In this document: one piece after another, positions 1-8,794 of the stretch
Position numbering within the stretch: position 1 is the stretch's first letter
How the letters are laid out: every line of letters begins with the position of its first letter
Source of the DNA: Alphaproteobacteria bacterium
GTDB taxonomy: Bacteria > Pseudomonadota > Alphaproteobacteria > RF32 > CAG-239
Direction of reading: 5' to 3'
DNA length: 13,132 nucleotides
NCBI GenBank assembly: GCA_017964705.1
Contig: JAGCRL010000123.1
Span: 1-13,132, forward strand
Notes under the pieces: generated by a model
Database searches by the model: none
Seen by the model: only the letters and a program-made list of their open reading frames with translations
Told to the model about the DNA's origin: nothing
Translations under genes and position numbers: made by a program

Positions 1-771
1 ATATAACGAAAGAAAAATAACAGCCACCATAAAATAAAGAACAAAGGTAATGCTAAACTCTGCTGCTAAAGCTTTAATAAAATTAACAGAAGTCATTAAA
101 TAACTAGAAACAACCAAATATAAATAGGCAAAAATAAGCAAATAAATAAAAAAACAAGCAATTGGTTTATATATATTATCAAACATTATCCAAAAAATCT
201 TACGAAAACCACCAAGTGTTTTTTTATTCAAAAATCGCTCAAAAACAACAAAGTTTAGTAACATATAAATTCCTATAAGAATAAACATTGAAACAACAAC
301 AAAACATGATAGCTCAATGCGCCAATCTGTAACAGGCTTTCTCATCATAAGCCAAGCCCAACCACCACAAACAAGCAACCAAAAGAACAAATATGCAAAA
401 ACGACAAAAGCAGACCTTGCTTCTTGCTTCCAATCAAAAATTTTTATAACTTCCTCAAATTTTTTATTTTCAACAAACATTGTTCTGATTCTGCTAACAT
501 AACCAATAAGTCCTAAAAAAGAGACCAAAACAGAAAACAAAACAGCTATGACGTTTTGCGAACAAAAGAAACCAGTTTCAGAATCCCCTGCAGTAACACA
601 AAAAAAAGAACGCCCTAAACAAAAAGATATTACTGATACAATTAAAGAGAATAAACAAATCAAAAGCATAAAATCCTTAAATCTGCCGGCAATAGCCTGC
701 AAAGGATATGCTAAATTTTCTCTAAAAGAAAGTTTAATCGTCTTATCGTCATCCTTATCTTGTAAAAACAA
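1..771 (-). CDS. Multi-pass membrane protein of unknown function (3' end beyond window)
   Basis: The frame stays open for 257 codons from a TTG start at 769-771 to the window edge, so the C-terminus is missing. The start is chosen because a perfect AGGAGG (777-782) lies 5 bases before the TTG. The first in-frame ATG is about 34 codons further in and would remove the cytoplasmic-looking head, which is rich in Asp and Lys. About six hydrophobic stretches are visible, near residues 34-53, 72-92, 121-143, 154-176, 203-223 and 240-257. A short charged loop lies near residues 100-120. Four cysteines (39, 51, 58, 70) flank the first two spans. The gene begins 14 bases after the dnaE stop on the same strand, so it is probably co-transcribed with dnaE. 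I do not recognise the family and assign no function. Confidence 0.72.
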   Translation of the reverse strand, partial: MFLQDKDDDKTIKLSFRENLAYPLQAIAGRFKDFMLLICLFSLIVSVISFCLGRSFFCVTAGDSETGFFCSQNVIAVLFSVLVSFLGLIGYVSRIRTMFVENKKFEEVIKIFDWKQEARSAFVVFAYLFFWLLVCGGWAWLMMRKPVTDWRIELSCFVVVSMFILIGIYMLLNFVVFERFLNKKTLGGFRKIFWIMFDNIYKPIACFFIYLLIFAYLYLVVSSYLMTSVNFIKALAAEFSITFVLYFMVAVIFLSLY

Positions 772-776
772 AGCAA

Positions 777-782
777 CCTCCT
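777..782 (-). promoter_or_regulatory. Shine-Dalgarno AGGAGG for the TTG-started membrane protein
   Basis: A perfect six-base ribosome binding site lies in the 14-base gap between the dnaE stop and the TTG at 769-771, with 5 bases of spacing. It decides the start of a gene that lacks a nearby ATG. Confidence 0.6.
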
Positions 783-785
783 GTA

Positions 786-3700
786 CTAAATCTCCTTAAC
801 AGACGAAACGCCTGGTATATTTTTCAAACGAGTTAGCATCATTTTATCCGCAAAAGCAAAACCGCCCTCTAACTCTATTGTAACATCCCAATCATCTATT
901 ACAGGTTCTATATAAACCTTATTAACACCTCTTTTATCTGTATACAGCAATTTTTTTAATTCTGAAACAGCATTTATATTTTCCACTGATATAATAACCC
1001 CTTTTGATTGTTCTGCAATTGCTTGATCAAGAGTTTGCACACTATTTATCATCACTCTAGGTATTTCCTTACCTTCCTCTTTGTTAATAGTAACATTAAC
1101 TAATAATGGACAATCAGAGGTTATAAGTTCTTCTGATTTTGCTAGAACATCAGAAAACATCATTCCCTCAAAACTACCTGTTGTATCTGATAAATTTAAA
1201 AACGCAAACTTCTTTCCTGTTTTACCAAGTCTTTTTTGAAAACCCTCAACACAACCAGAAATGTTTGCTCGAATACTATCTCCATCCTTAATATTAGAAA
1301 AAACTTCCTGACAACTTTTTATACCTAATTTTTTAATACCATCAGCATAACTGTCCAGAGGATGAGCTGATAAATAAAAACCGATAACGCTTGCTTCCAT
1401 ACGTAATTTTTCTAGATCAGGCCAATCCGGTGCATCTGACAATTTAACTTTTGAAGAATACTCTTCTGCACCAAACAATGATGTTTGAACGCTCGTTTTC
1501 ATTTCTGTTGCAGATAAAATATTTTTTAATATCAATTCTATATTAGCAAAAAGCTTACCACGTTTTTTTTCAAGACAATCAAACGCACCCGCTTTTATAA
1601 GTTGCTCTAACTGTTTACGATTTAATTGTTTAGAATCAACTCTATTATTAAAATCAGAAATATCCTTAAACTTTCCACCTCTTTCGCGCTCTTCAACAAT
1701 AGCATTCATATTAGCCTCGCCAACACCTTTAATTGCCCCTAGAGCATATCGAAGTTTACCATTTTGAACACTAAACTTAGCTAAAGACTCATTAATATCC
1801 GGTTTTAAAACTTCTATCCCTAAATTTTTGCATTCTGTCTTAAATAATACTAACTTATCTGTATTTGTTATATCCAAATCCATAACCGCGCACATAAATT
1901 CTACCGGATAGTGTTTTTTTAGATAAGCTGTATGATACGAAACCAGAGAATACGCTGCCGCATGCGATTTATTAAAGCCATAAGAAGCAAATTTCTCCAT
2001 TTGATCAAAAATGCTTTTTGCAACATCCTCATTTATTCCATTTTTAACAGCGCCCTCAATAAACATTTTGCGCTGTTTGGGGATCTCATCACGCATTTTT
2101 TTACCCATAACTTTACGAAGCTTATCTGCCCCGCCCATAGTATAGCCACCAAGCTCTCGAGCAATCATCATAACCTGCTCTTGGTAAACCATAATACCAT
2201 ACGTTTCTTTCAAAATCGGCTCTAATTTTGGATGCAAATAAGTAATTTCTTCCATCCCGTGTTTTCGTTTAATAAATGTTGGAATATTATCCATTGGGCC
2301 TGGTCTGTATAAAGAAACAATAGCTATTAAATCTTCAAATCTATCTGGTTTAATTTGTTTATGAACATCTTTCATACCAGAAGATTCGAACTGGAAAACA
2401 GCTGTGGTCTTTCCCTCACTTAACATTTCATATGTTTCTTTATCATCCAGCGGCACTTTTTCCATATCCAAATCTATATTTTGAGATTTTTTTATCCAAT
2501 CAAGAGCTCTCTGTATAACCGTGAGTGTTTTTAATCCTAAAAAGTCAAATTTAATTAACCCTGTTTCTTCAACATATTTCATATCATACATTGTAACAGG
2601 CATATCAGCTCTGGGATCTTTATACAACGGAACCAGTTCTTCAAGCGGTCTATCCCCTATAACCACACCAGCTGCATGCATACCGGAATTACGATACAAT
2701 CCTTCCAGTTTTATAGCTATTTCAAACAATTTATTAACCTGCGGATCATTTTGACGCATTTCTTCCAGTTCCGGTACTAATTCTAATGCTTCCGGTAAGG
2801 TTGGGTTTTTGCCTTGTGCACCTGCTGGAATCATCTTAGATATTTTATCTGCTTGAGAATAAGGCATCTGCAAAACTCTAGCAACGTCACGAATAACCGC
2901 TTTAGATTGCAATTTACCATATGTAATAATTTGCGCCACATGATCAAATCCATATTTGTTTTGCACATATTCTATTGTTTTGTAACGATTTTCCTGACAA
3001 AAATCTACGTCAAAGTCTGGCATATTAACGCGTTCCGGATTAAGAAAACGTTCAAAAAGTAAATCCAACTTTATCGGATCCAGTTCCGTCACCTTAAGAG
3101 ACCAGGCAACAATAGAGCCTGCACCTGAACCACGTCCGGGACCAACTGGAACCCCATGACCTTTCGACCATTTAATAAAATCTGACACGATAAGAAAATA
3201 ACCAGGGAAACCCATTTTTTTGATAACACCTAACTCATAATCCAAACGAGCATAATATTTATCATCTATTTCCTTTTTTTGCTTTACAGTCATCCCCTCA
3301 AAATAAACTGTTTTATTTAATCTGTCTTCTAAGCCTTTATAGGCCTCCTCTGTAATAAATTCATCTTGTGTTTTACCATCTGGACACTCAAAAATCGGCA
3401 ACAACGGCTCAACTTTTGTAGAGAGATAATTACAAAGTTTTGCAATTCGTACCGTATTATCCAAAGCTTCCGGTATATCTGCAAAAAGTTCAACCATTTC
3501 CTCTTCTGTACGCAACCGATTATTAATCGAAAATTTACGACGATTTTCATTAGAAACATATTCACCGGCAGAAATACAAACCAAAGCATCATGTGCTTCA
3601 TACATGCTTTCATCTAAAAAGAAAACTTCATTTGTAGCAACTAATGGAATATTATATTTATACGCAAAATTGATAAAATCGTCTTCTGTTTTAGCCTCTT

Positions 3701-4259
3701 TTTCTAAACCGATTCGTGATATTTCCATATATAAGTGATCACCAAAAATTTCTTTTAATCTAACCGTAAAATCTTCAGCCTCTTTTTTACGATTTTCCAA
3801 AAGAAGCCGCCCTATTGTTCCATCAACACCACCTGTTAAAGCAATCAACCCTTCATTAAAATCTTGCAAATTTTGCAGTGTTAATTGTGGAGACCACCCT
3901 TGTTCAGTATTATCCAAATAAAACCTTTTCATCAGCTTCATAATATTTTTGTAGCCGATTTCATTCATTACCAATAAAATTATTTTATCCGGTTCAATTT
4001 CTTTACCTTTAGATTTCAAAACATCATCAGAATCAGTATTTCTAAGTAAAAACTGACACCCCATAATCGGTTTAATACCTTCTTCCGCAGCATACTTAGA
4101 AAAAGCTTTACCACCAAACATATTTTGAGAATCAGTCACCGCCACAGCCGGCACCCCCATATCATGCAACTTATGCATAAGTGTTGGTAACATTATTGCA
4201 CCTTCTGCTAAAGAATAAGCGGTATGAACTCTTAAGTGTATAAATCTGGGGTCTTTCAT
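786..4259 (-). CDS. dnaE: DNA polymerase III alpha subunit
   Basis: This is the replicative DNA polymerase catalytic subunit, 1157 residues, the usual size for a DnaE1-type enzyme. The N-terminal PHP domain starts with FIHLRVHTAYSL (His8, His12). The polymerase core carries VPVGPGRGSGAGSIVAW (about 370-386), the catalytic aspartates in PDFDVDF (Asp415 and Asp417), and the third in KFDFLGL (Asp572). Further on are an SGMHAAGVVIG motif near 525, a helix-hairpin-helix segment (GAIKGVGEANMNAIVEER) and an OB-fold region near the C-terminus. QTSLFG, in the C-terminal third, fits the QxxLF beta-clamp-binding motif. The ATG at 4257-4259 is preceded by AGGA about 11 bases away and a plausible promoter (4291-4318). 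The gene ends in TAG and the membrane protein follows after 14 bases. No damage is visible. Identity is certain. Confidence 0.98.
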   Translation of the reverse strand: MKDPRFIHLRVHTAYSLAEGAIMLPTLMHKLHDMGVPAVAVTDSQNMFGGKAFSKYAAEEGIKPIMGCQFLLRNTDSDDVLKSKGKEIEPDKIILLVMNEIGYKNIMKLMKRFYLDNTEQGWSPQLTLQNLQDFNEGLIALTGGVDGTIGRLLLENRKKEAEDFTVRLKEIFGDHLYMEISRIGLEKEAKTEDDFINFAYKYNIPLVATNEVFFLDESMYEAHDALVCISAGEYVSNENRRKFSINNRLRTEEEMVELFADIPEALDNTVRIAKLCNYLSTKVEPLLPIFECPDGKTQDEFITEEAYKGLEDRLNKTVYFEGMTVKQKKEIDDKYYARLDYELGVIKKMGFPGYFLIVSDFIKWSKGHGVPVGPGRGSGAGSIVAWSLKVTELDPIKLDLLFERFLNPERVNMPDFDVDFCQENRYKTIEYVQNKYGFDHVAQIITYGKLQSKAVIRDVARVLQMPYSQADKISKMIPAGAQGKNPTLPEALELVPELEEMRQNDPQVNKLFEIAIKLEGLYRNSGMHAAGVVIGDRPLEELVPLYKDPRADMPVTMYDMKYVEETGLIKFDFLGLKTLTVIQRALDWIKKSQNIDLDMEKVPLDDKETYEMLSEGKTTAVFQFESSGMKDVHKQIKPDRFEDLIAIVSLYRPGPMDNIPTFIKRKHGMEEITYLHPKLEPILKETYGIMVYQEQVMMIARELGGYTMGGADKLRKVMGKKMRDEIPKQRKMFIEGAVKNGINEDVAKSIFDQMEKFASYGFNKSHAAAYSLVSYHTAYLKKHYPVEFMCAVMDLDITNTDKLVLFKTECKNLGIEVLKPDINESLAKFSVQNGKLRYALGAIKGVGEANMNAIVEERERGGKFKDISDFNNRVDSKQLNRKQLEQLIKAGAFDCLEKKRGKLFANIELILKNILSATEMKTSVQTSLFGAEEYSSKVKLSDAPDWPDLEKLRMEASVIGFYLSAHPLDSYADGIKKLGIKSCQEVFSNIKDGDSIRANISGCVEGFQKRLGKTGKKFAFLNLSDTTGSFEGMMFSDVLAKSEELITSDCPLLVNVTINKEEGKEIPRVMINSVQTLDQAIAEQSKGVIISVENINAVSELKKLLYTDKRGVNKVYIEPVIDDWDVTIELEGGFAFADKMMLTRLKNIPGVSSVKEI

Positions 4260-4290
4260 TATTTTTATATCCTACTTCCAAGATATTCAA

Positions 4291-4318
4291 ACAATAGCAC
4301 AAAGATATAATATCTCAA
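4291..4318 (-). promoter_or_regulatory. Candidate sigma70-type promoter of dnaE
   Basis: On the minus strand TTGAGA (4313-4318) is separated by 16 bases from TATTGT (4291-4296). Transcription would start near 4284, about 25 bases before the dnaE ATG. It lies downstream of the terminator of the eno unit, so dnaE needs a promoter here. Prediction by eye only. Confidence 0.45.
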
Positions 4319-4356
4319 CCTTTTTGTTTCATTTACAAAAAAAACTAAATTGCATA

Positions 4357-4387
4357 AACAAAAAGAGTGCCGTAAAACGACACTCTT
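4357..4387 (-). terminator. Rho-independent terminator of the eno - small membrane protein unit
   Basis: The arms 4363-4373 and 4377-4387 form an 11-pair stem with a 3-base loop, followed on the minus strand by a U-rich run. One internal pair is U-G in the minus-strand RNA but a C-A mismatch in the plus-strand RNA, so the structure favours minus-strand use. It lies about 20 bases after the stop of the 84-residue protein. Confidence 0.85.
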
Positions 4388-4406
4388 AAAAATAGAAGTA
4401 GTCAAT

Positions 4407-4661
4407 CTATTCGTATTTAGCTTCCGCTCCATTTTGATAAACATCTTGCGCGTCATCAAAATTTTTCTTTAACACACGACCAAGCTTAGAAGCAGAATTA
4501 GCCGTGTTAGAAGCAGCTTGACCACCGGTACTGCTGGTAAACATTGTTTTTACATATTGAACTTGTTCATCAAAGGACATATCTTCCATTTTGTACCAAT
4601 AAGCAGAAACACCACCGGCAATAACAGCTAAAAATAATAAGAAATATATAAAACCCTTCAT
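4407..4661 (-). CDS. Small single-span membrane or exported protein, function unknown
   Basis: The product has 84 residues. A hydrophobic segment at about residues 4-22 (MKGFIYFLLFLAVIAGGVSA) could be an uncleaved membrane anchor or a signal peptide with possible cleavage after VSA. A hydrophilic tail of about 60 residues follows, with a Ser/Thr/Gly/Ala/Asn-rich linker near 43-58 and a charged end. The start is firm: ATG at 4659-4661 with AGAGGA just overlapping the eno stop. The gap to eno is 12 bases and a terminator follows, so it is very likely co-transcribed with enolase. In many proteobacteria eno is followed by ftsB, but I see no FtsB-like coiled coil here and do not call it that. The gene ends in TAG. 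Confidence 0.75.
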   Translation of the reverse strand: MKGFIYFLLFLAVIAGGVSAYWYKMEDMSFDEQVQYVKTMFTSSTGGQAASNTANSASKLGRVLKKNFDDAQDVYQNGAEAKYE

Positions 4662-4673
4662 GGTCTTTTCCTC

Positions 4674-5954
<1,281 letters not shown>

Positions 5955-5984
5955 TTACTCCTTAGTTAAATTTAAGTTTTATCC

Positions 5985-6012
5985 ACTATACCTTTTGTTA
6001 TCCTAAAGTCAA
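5985..6012 (-). promoter_or_regulatory. Strong sigma70-type promoter of eno
   Basis: On the minus strand TTGACT (6007-6012) and TATAGT (5985-5990) are 16 bases apart, each with five of six consensus bases. The start point would be near 5978, giving a leader of about 27 bases with AAGGAG. A short dyad, TCATC-T-GATGA (6016-6026), sits just upstream of the -35 box and could be an operator. Confidence 0.7.
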
Positions 6013-6097
6013 GAATCATCTGATGAGATAAACAAAATCCTTGTAAAATAATAAAATTTTGATAGCATTAGATAAATTTTATTCTAAGGAGACCGCT

Positions 6098-6562
6098 ATG
6101 TTTACAATGAAATGGCATTATCGCTTTATGGAGGTGGCCAAATTAATCTCTACCTGGTCTAAAGACACATCAACCAAAACAGGCGCTGTTATTGTTGGAC
6201 CGGATAAAGAAATCAGAGCAACTGGCTATAATGGATTCGTTCGTGGTGTAGATGATGATGTTATGGAAAGATTTGAACGCCCCACAAAATATGATTTTTT
6301 TGAACATGCAGAAAGAAATGCTATTTATAACGCTTGTTTGTGCGGTACACAAGTCAAAGGCTGTGTTCTCTATGCAACACACTACCCTTGTACAGATTGT
6401 ACCAGGGCAATTATTCAGTCTGGTATAAAACTTGTGGTTACAAACCCTTTAGAAATAAATAACAACACACCTCAAAACACTTGGCGTGATAAAATCTCTT
6501 ATTCTGAACAAATGCTAAAAGAAGCTGGCATAGAAATATTAATTTTACCACCTAAAAAATAA
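6098..6562 (+). CDS. Deoxycytidylate (dCMP) deaminase family protein
   Basis: A zinc-dependent deaminase of 154 residues, probably converting dCMP to dUMP for thymidylate synthesis in the cytoplasm. Zinc ligands are visible as His70 in HAERNA, with catalytic Glu72, and Cys98 and Cys101 in PCTDC. The N-terminal STKTGAVIVGP and TGYNGFVRGVDDD segments are the phosphate/nucleotide-binding pattern of the dCMP deaminase/ComEB family. The ATG at 6098 is chosen because AAGGAG (6086-6091) lies 6 bases upstream and the protein then starts MFTMKWHYRFMEVA, as relatives do. An in-frame TTG at 6059 would add 13 unrelated residues and has no binding site. The response regulator follows after 89 bases. Another cytidine-type substrate cannot be excluded. 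Confidence 0.88.
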   Translation: MFTMKWHYRFMEVAKLISTWSKDTSTKTGAVIVGPDKEIRATGYNGFVRGVDDDVMERFERPTKYDFFEHAERNAIYNACLCGTQVKGCVLYATHYPCTDCTRAIIQSGIKLVVTNPLEINNNTPQNTWRDKISYSEQMLKEAGIEILILPPKK

Positions 6563-6581
6563 AAAAACAAAACAACTCGTC

Positions 6582-6609
6582 TTTAAAACCGCTAATCTGA
6601 ACTTATATT
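6582..6609 (+). promoter_or_regulatory. Weak candidate promoter of the response regulator
   Basis: TTTAAA (6582-6587) and TATATT (6604-6609) are 16 bases apart in the gap after the deaminase gene, about 40 bases before the regulator ATG. The -35 box is poor. Read-through from the deaminase gene is equally possible because no terminator is visible between them. Confidence 0.3.
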
Positions 6610-6651
6610 GCAACTACATTCAGCTAAACTGCAAAAAAAGAGGAGATATCA

Positions 6652-7284
6652 ATGAAAGTTTTAATAACGGACGAACAATCATTATTTAGAGATGGACTTT
6701 CTTTACGTTTACAGCAAATCAATGATGACATTTCTCTCCTACAATCATCAACATTCAACGAAATGTACAAAATCTTATCTAAAGAAAAAGACATAGATAT
6801 ATTAATCTTCGATATAGACCTTGCTGAACTAAATGCTGCAGAAGTAATAAGCAAAATAAAAACTCTTATGCCAAATACAAAAATTATAACCATATCTTCA
6901 TCTGAAGATACCAGAAATATTAAGAAAATTCTTTCTTTTGGAGTAAAAGGATATATTCCCAAACGTTTGGATAGCAATGTATTAAGTGGAGCATTAAAAT
7001 TAATTCTAGACGGTGGAACTTATATTCCACCAGCTGTACTAAACCAAACCATAACCAAAGATTCAAATAATAATATTTTTTCACCATTAAAGAAAAATCT
7101 GACAAATCGCCAATCTCAAGTTTTAGATTTAATTGCACAAGGAAAATCAAACAAACAAATTGCTTATGATATGGGTGTATCAGAAGCAACGGTTAAATTA
7201 CATATCAACGCTTTATTGCGTTCTCTTAAAGTAAACAATCGCACACAAGCAGTAATTACAGCTCAAAAAATGGGATTAATATAA
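6652..7284 (+). CDS. LuxR/NarL-family two-component response regulator (orphan)
   Basis: A DNA-binding transcription regulator of 210 residues. Residues 1-120 form a receiver domain: the acidic pair Asp7-Glu8, the likely phosphorylation site Asp54 in ILIFDIDLAE, a Ser/Thr switch region at IITISSSED (78-86) and the conserved Lys104 in KGYIPK. After a short linker, residues 146-210 form a LuxR-type helix-turn-helix: LTNRQSQVLDLIAQGKSNKQ, then IAYDMGVSEATVKLHINALL. All key receiver residues are present, so phosphorylation is plausible. The start is an ATG behind a GAGGAG-type binding site (6640-6646). No histidine kinase lies in the window, so its partner is elsewhere. The prepilin peptidase-like gene follows after 54 bases with no terminator between, suggesting co-transcription. 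Target genes are unknown. Confidence 0.9.
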   Translation: MKVLITDEQSLFRDGLSLRLQQINDDISLLQSSTFNEMYKILSKEKDIDILIFDIDLAELNAAEVISKIKTLMPNTKIITISSSEDTRNIKKILSFGVKGYIPKRLDSNVLSGALKLILDGGTYIPPAVLNQTITKDSNNNIFSPLKKNLTNRQSQVLDLIAQGKSNKQIAYDMGVSEATVKLHINALLRSLKVNNRTQAVITAQKMGLI

Positions 7285-7338
7285 TTTTCACCTTTAGAAG
7301 ATTACAATACCCTAAAATAAAACAAACGAGAGGCACTT

Positions 7339-8046
7339 ATGTTATACACATTAATTGGTTTTGTTTTAGGGTTTTTTATCCCTTATTTAGCAAGACGTTT
7401 TTCTAAAATTATGCGAGCCACCCCAACTTTCGCATATGCACTTTACTACATCTTAAAAATAAACAAACACGTTTCCAAAGATAAATACTTAAATTGCCAT
7501 AAATATCTCCAACTCAGAAAAAACTATTTTATGCGCTCTTTAGGTTGGGGAATTATTAGTGCCGCTATCGTTTCTATAATAAATGTCGCTCTGCCTGAAA
7601 ATGAAAAACCATGGATTGTCTTTTTTGTAATGATCTTACTCATCTTAACAGAAATAGATAAACGCATACAGTTCTTACCTGATATATTAACTTCTCCTCT
7701 TTTAATAGGTGGATTCGCTTATGCGGCCTTTTCTGGTTTACTTTTAGGAGACACAACTGTAGAAGCTACAGAAAACAGCGCTTTAGGTGCTATTTTTGGT
7801 TATATTATACCTGTTGTAGCCTCTTTATTGCTCATAAAAAAACACCCCGACAACTTAGGTGGTGGAGATATAAAAATCCTTGCTGCTATAGGTGCGTGGC
7901 TTGGTTTATCAAATATTCCTTTTGTTATTTTGTTGTCTTGCTTGGTTTTTGCAATTTCTTACTTTATCACAAAAAAACGTGTAGATGCTTTTGGTCCATC
8001 AATTGTTTTAGCAACACTTATTGTTCTGTTTTTATTAATCCATTAA
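7339..8046 (+). CDS. Prepilin peptidase-like aspartic protease (type IV leader peptidase, A24), short form
   Basis: An inner-membrane aspartic protease of 235 residues, of the family that cleaves leader peptides of type IV prepilins and pseudopilins. Both active-site aspartates are visible: Asp107 in EIDKRIQFLPD and Asp177 in the GxGD motif NLGGGDIKILAAIG. The late DAFGPSIVLA segment is also typical. Several hydrophobic spans fill the region from residue 68 to the end. The N-terminal part differs from classical PilD: a first membrane span is followed by a basic loop (about 20-65), but the paired CxxC motifs of the methyltransferase part are absent (only Cys53 and Cys201 exist). It may therefore be a peptidase without N-methylation activity. 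AGAGG precedes the ATG. It follows the response regulator by 54 bases and ends at a hairpin terminator. No pilin gene is in view. Confidence 0.85.
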   Translation: MLYTLIGFVLGFFIPYLARRFSKIMRATPTFAYALYYILKINKHVSKDKYLNCHKYLQLRKNYFMRSLGWGIISAAIVSIINVALPENEKPWIVFFVMILLILTEIDKRIQFLPDILTSPLLIGGFAYAAFSGLLLGDTTVEATENSALGAIFGYIIPVVASLLLIKKHPDNLGGGDIKILAAIGAWLGLSNIPFVILLSCLVFAISYFITKKRVDAFGPSIVLATLIVLFLLIH

Positions 8047-8078
8047 AAAAATCAAAGCCTATAAAGACTTTGATTTTT
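8047..8078. terminator. Bidirectional hairpin terminator between convergent genes
   Basis: Arms 8047-8057 and 8068-8078 are perfect complements (11 pairs) around a 10-base loop, with A and T runs at the outer ends. It begins directly at the stop of the prepilin peptidase gene and lies 22 bases beyond the end of the DUF805 gene, so it can end transcription from both sides. Confidence 0.8.
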
Positions 8079-8100
8079 AGCGTTTTTATAAGTTAAAAAA

Positions 8101-8634
8101 CTATACCTTAACAACAGGACCATAATTGTTTGCTTTTGTATCCCCTTTTATTGATAAAAGAAGAGCAATTATAAAAAGTATAAAATAGTAAGGAAAAAAA
8201 CAAATAACAACTATAAAACCTATTCCCCACAAAGTTGATATATTTATATCATGAAAACGACGAATAATTAAACTAATATTAGGAATAATGGTTACAACTG
8301 TTAAAATATAAAAACAAAAAGCAAACAACACCTTTAAAAACGGCAAAATCAATACACCAAGGTGTATAATTAAAAGTATCATTAAACCAAACAAGAAAAA
8401 CATCCAAAACTGACGTCGTGTTGCACGTCCTTCAAACTTAAAGTAATCAAGCTTTTGTTCACGAATTTTTTTGTATTCTGACAATAAAAAGTCATAAAAA
8501 TACTTTTTAAACGCTGTAGTAAAACTTTCTTTATTAACTTCTCTCAATTTTTTAACTTCTGCACAAAAACTGTGCCATATTTCTGCAAACAAATCCTTAA
8601 TGTTATTAAAATCTCTTAATGATTGAAAATCCAT
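8101..8634 (-). CDS. DUF805 family inner-membrane protein
   Basis: A membrane protein of 177 residues with the DUF805 pattern: FKFEGRATRRQFWMF (about 65-79), then hydrophobic spans near 77-97 and 100-120, then IPNISLIIRRFHDIN (117-131), a further hydrophobic region at about 134-160, and the C-terminal GDTKANNYGP. The role of DUF805 proteins (YhaH-like) is not established. The first 64 residues form a charged, probably helical, cytoplasmic extension that is longer than in the usual DUF805 protein of about 110-130 residues. The start is firm: AGGAGG lies 6 bases before the ATG. The gene is monocistronic: the PPDK terminator lies upstream and the bidirectional hairpin downstream. It ends in TAG. 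Confidence 0.88.
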   Translation of the reverse strand: MDFQSLRDFNNIKDLFAEIWHSFCAEVKKLREVNKESFTTAFKKYFYDFLLSEYKKIREQKLDYFKFEGRATRRQFWMFFLFGLMILLIIHLGVLILPFLKVLFAFCFYILTVVTIIPNISLIIRRFHDINISTLWGIGFIVVICFFPYYFILFIIALLLSIKGDTKANNYGPVVKV

Positions 8635-8742
8635 TCTTACCTCCTAAAAACGCATATATGTGGCAAAACATAGAAACTTTTACCTATATAATATACTGCT
8701 TTCAAAAAAATAACATTTCAAATAAAATAAAAAAATATATAC

Positions 8743-8775
8743 AAAAAAGCGCCGAGTTCATACTCGACGCTTTTT
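8743..8775 (-). terminator. Rho-independent terminator of the PPDK gene
   Basis: Arms 8744-8757 and 8762-8775 form a 14-pair stem around a 4-base loop, with GC pairs in the middle and A/T runs outside. As at 4357-4387, the single odd pair is a U-G wobble in minus-strand RNA but a mismatch in plus-strand RNA, which supports minus-strand use. It starts about 20 bases beyond the PPDK stop. Confidence 0.85.
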
Positions 8776-8794
8776 CAACTAAGCTAAAAATAAA

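Noticed and set aside
317..799. Two small plus-strand frames (317-502 and 548-799)
   Set aside because: They lie opposite the minus-strand membrane protein frame, have low-complexity composition and no clear binding sites.
4265..4459. 64-residue minus-strand frame between dnaE and the small membrane protein
   Set aside because: It overlaps the 3' end of the 84-residue gene and runs through the terminator; the product looks like no protein.
6059..6097. TTG start extending the dCMP deaminase by 13 residues
   Set aside because: It has no binding site. The ATG at 6098 has AAGGAG at good spacing and gives the family N-terminus.
6608..6634. Inverted repeat TTGCA/TGCAA before the response regulator
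   Set aside because: The arms are only five bases with a 17-base gap, which is expected by chance in A/T-rich DNA.
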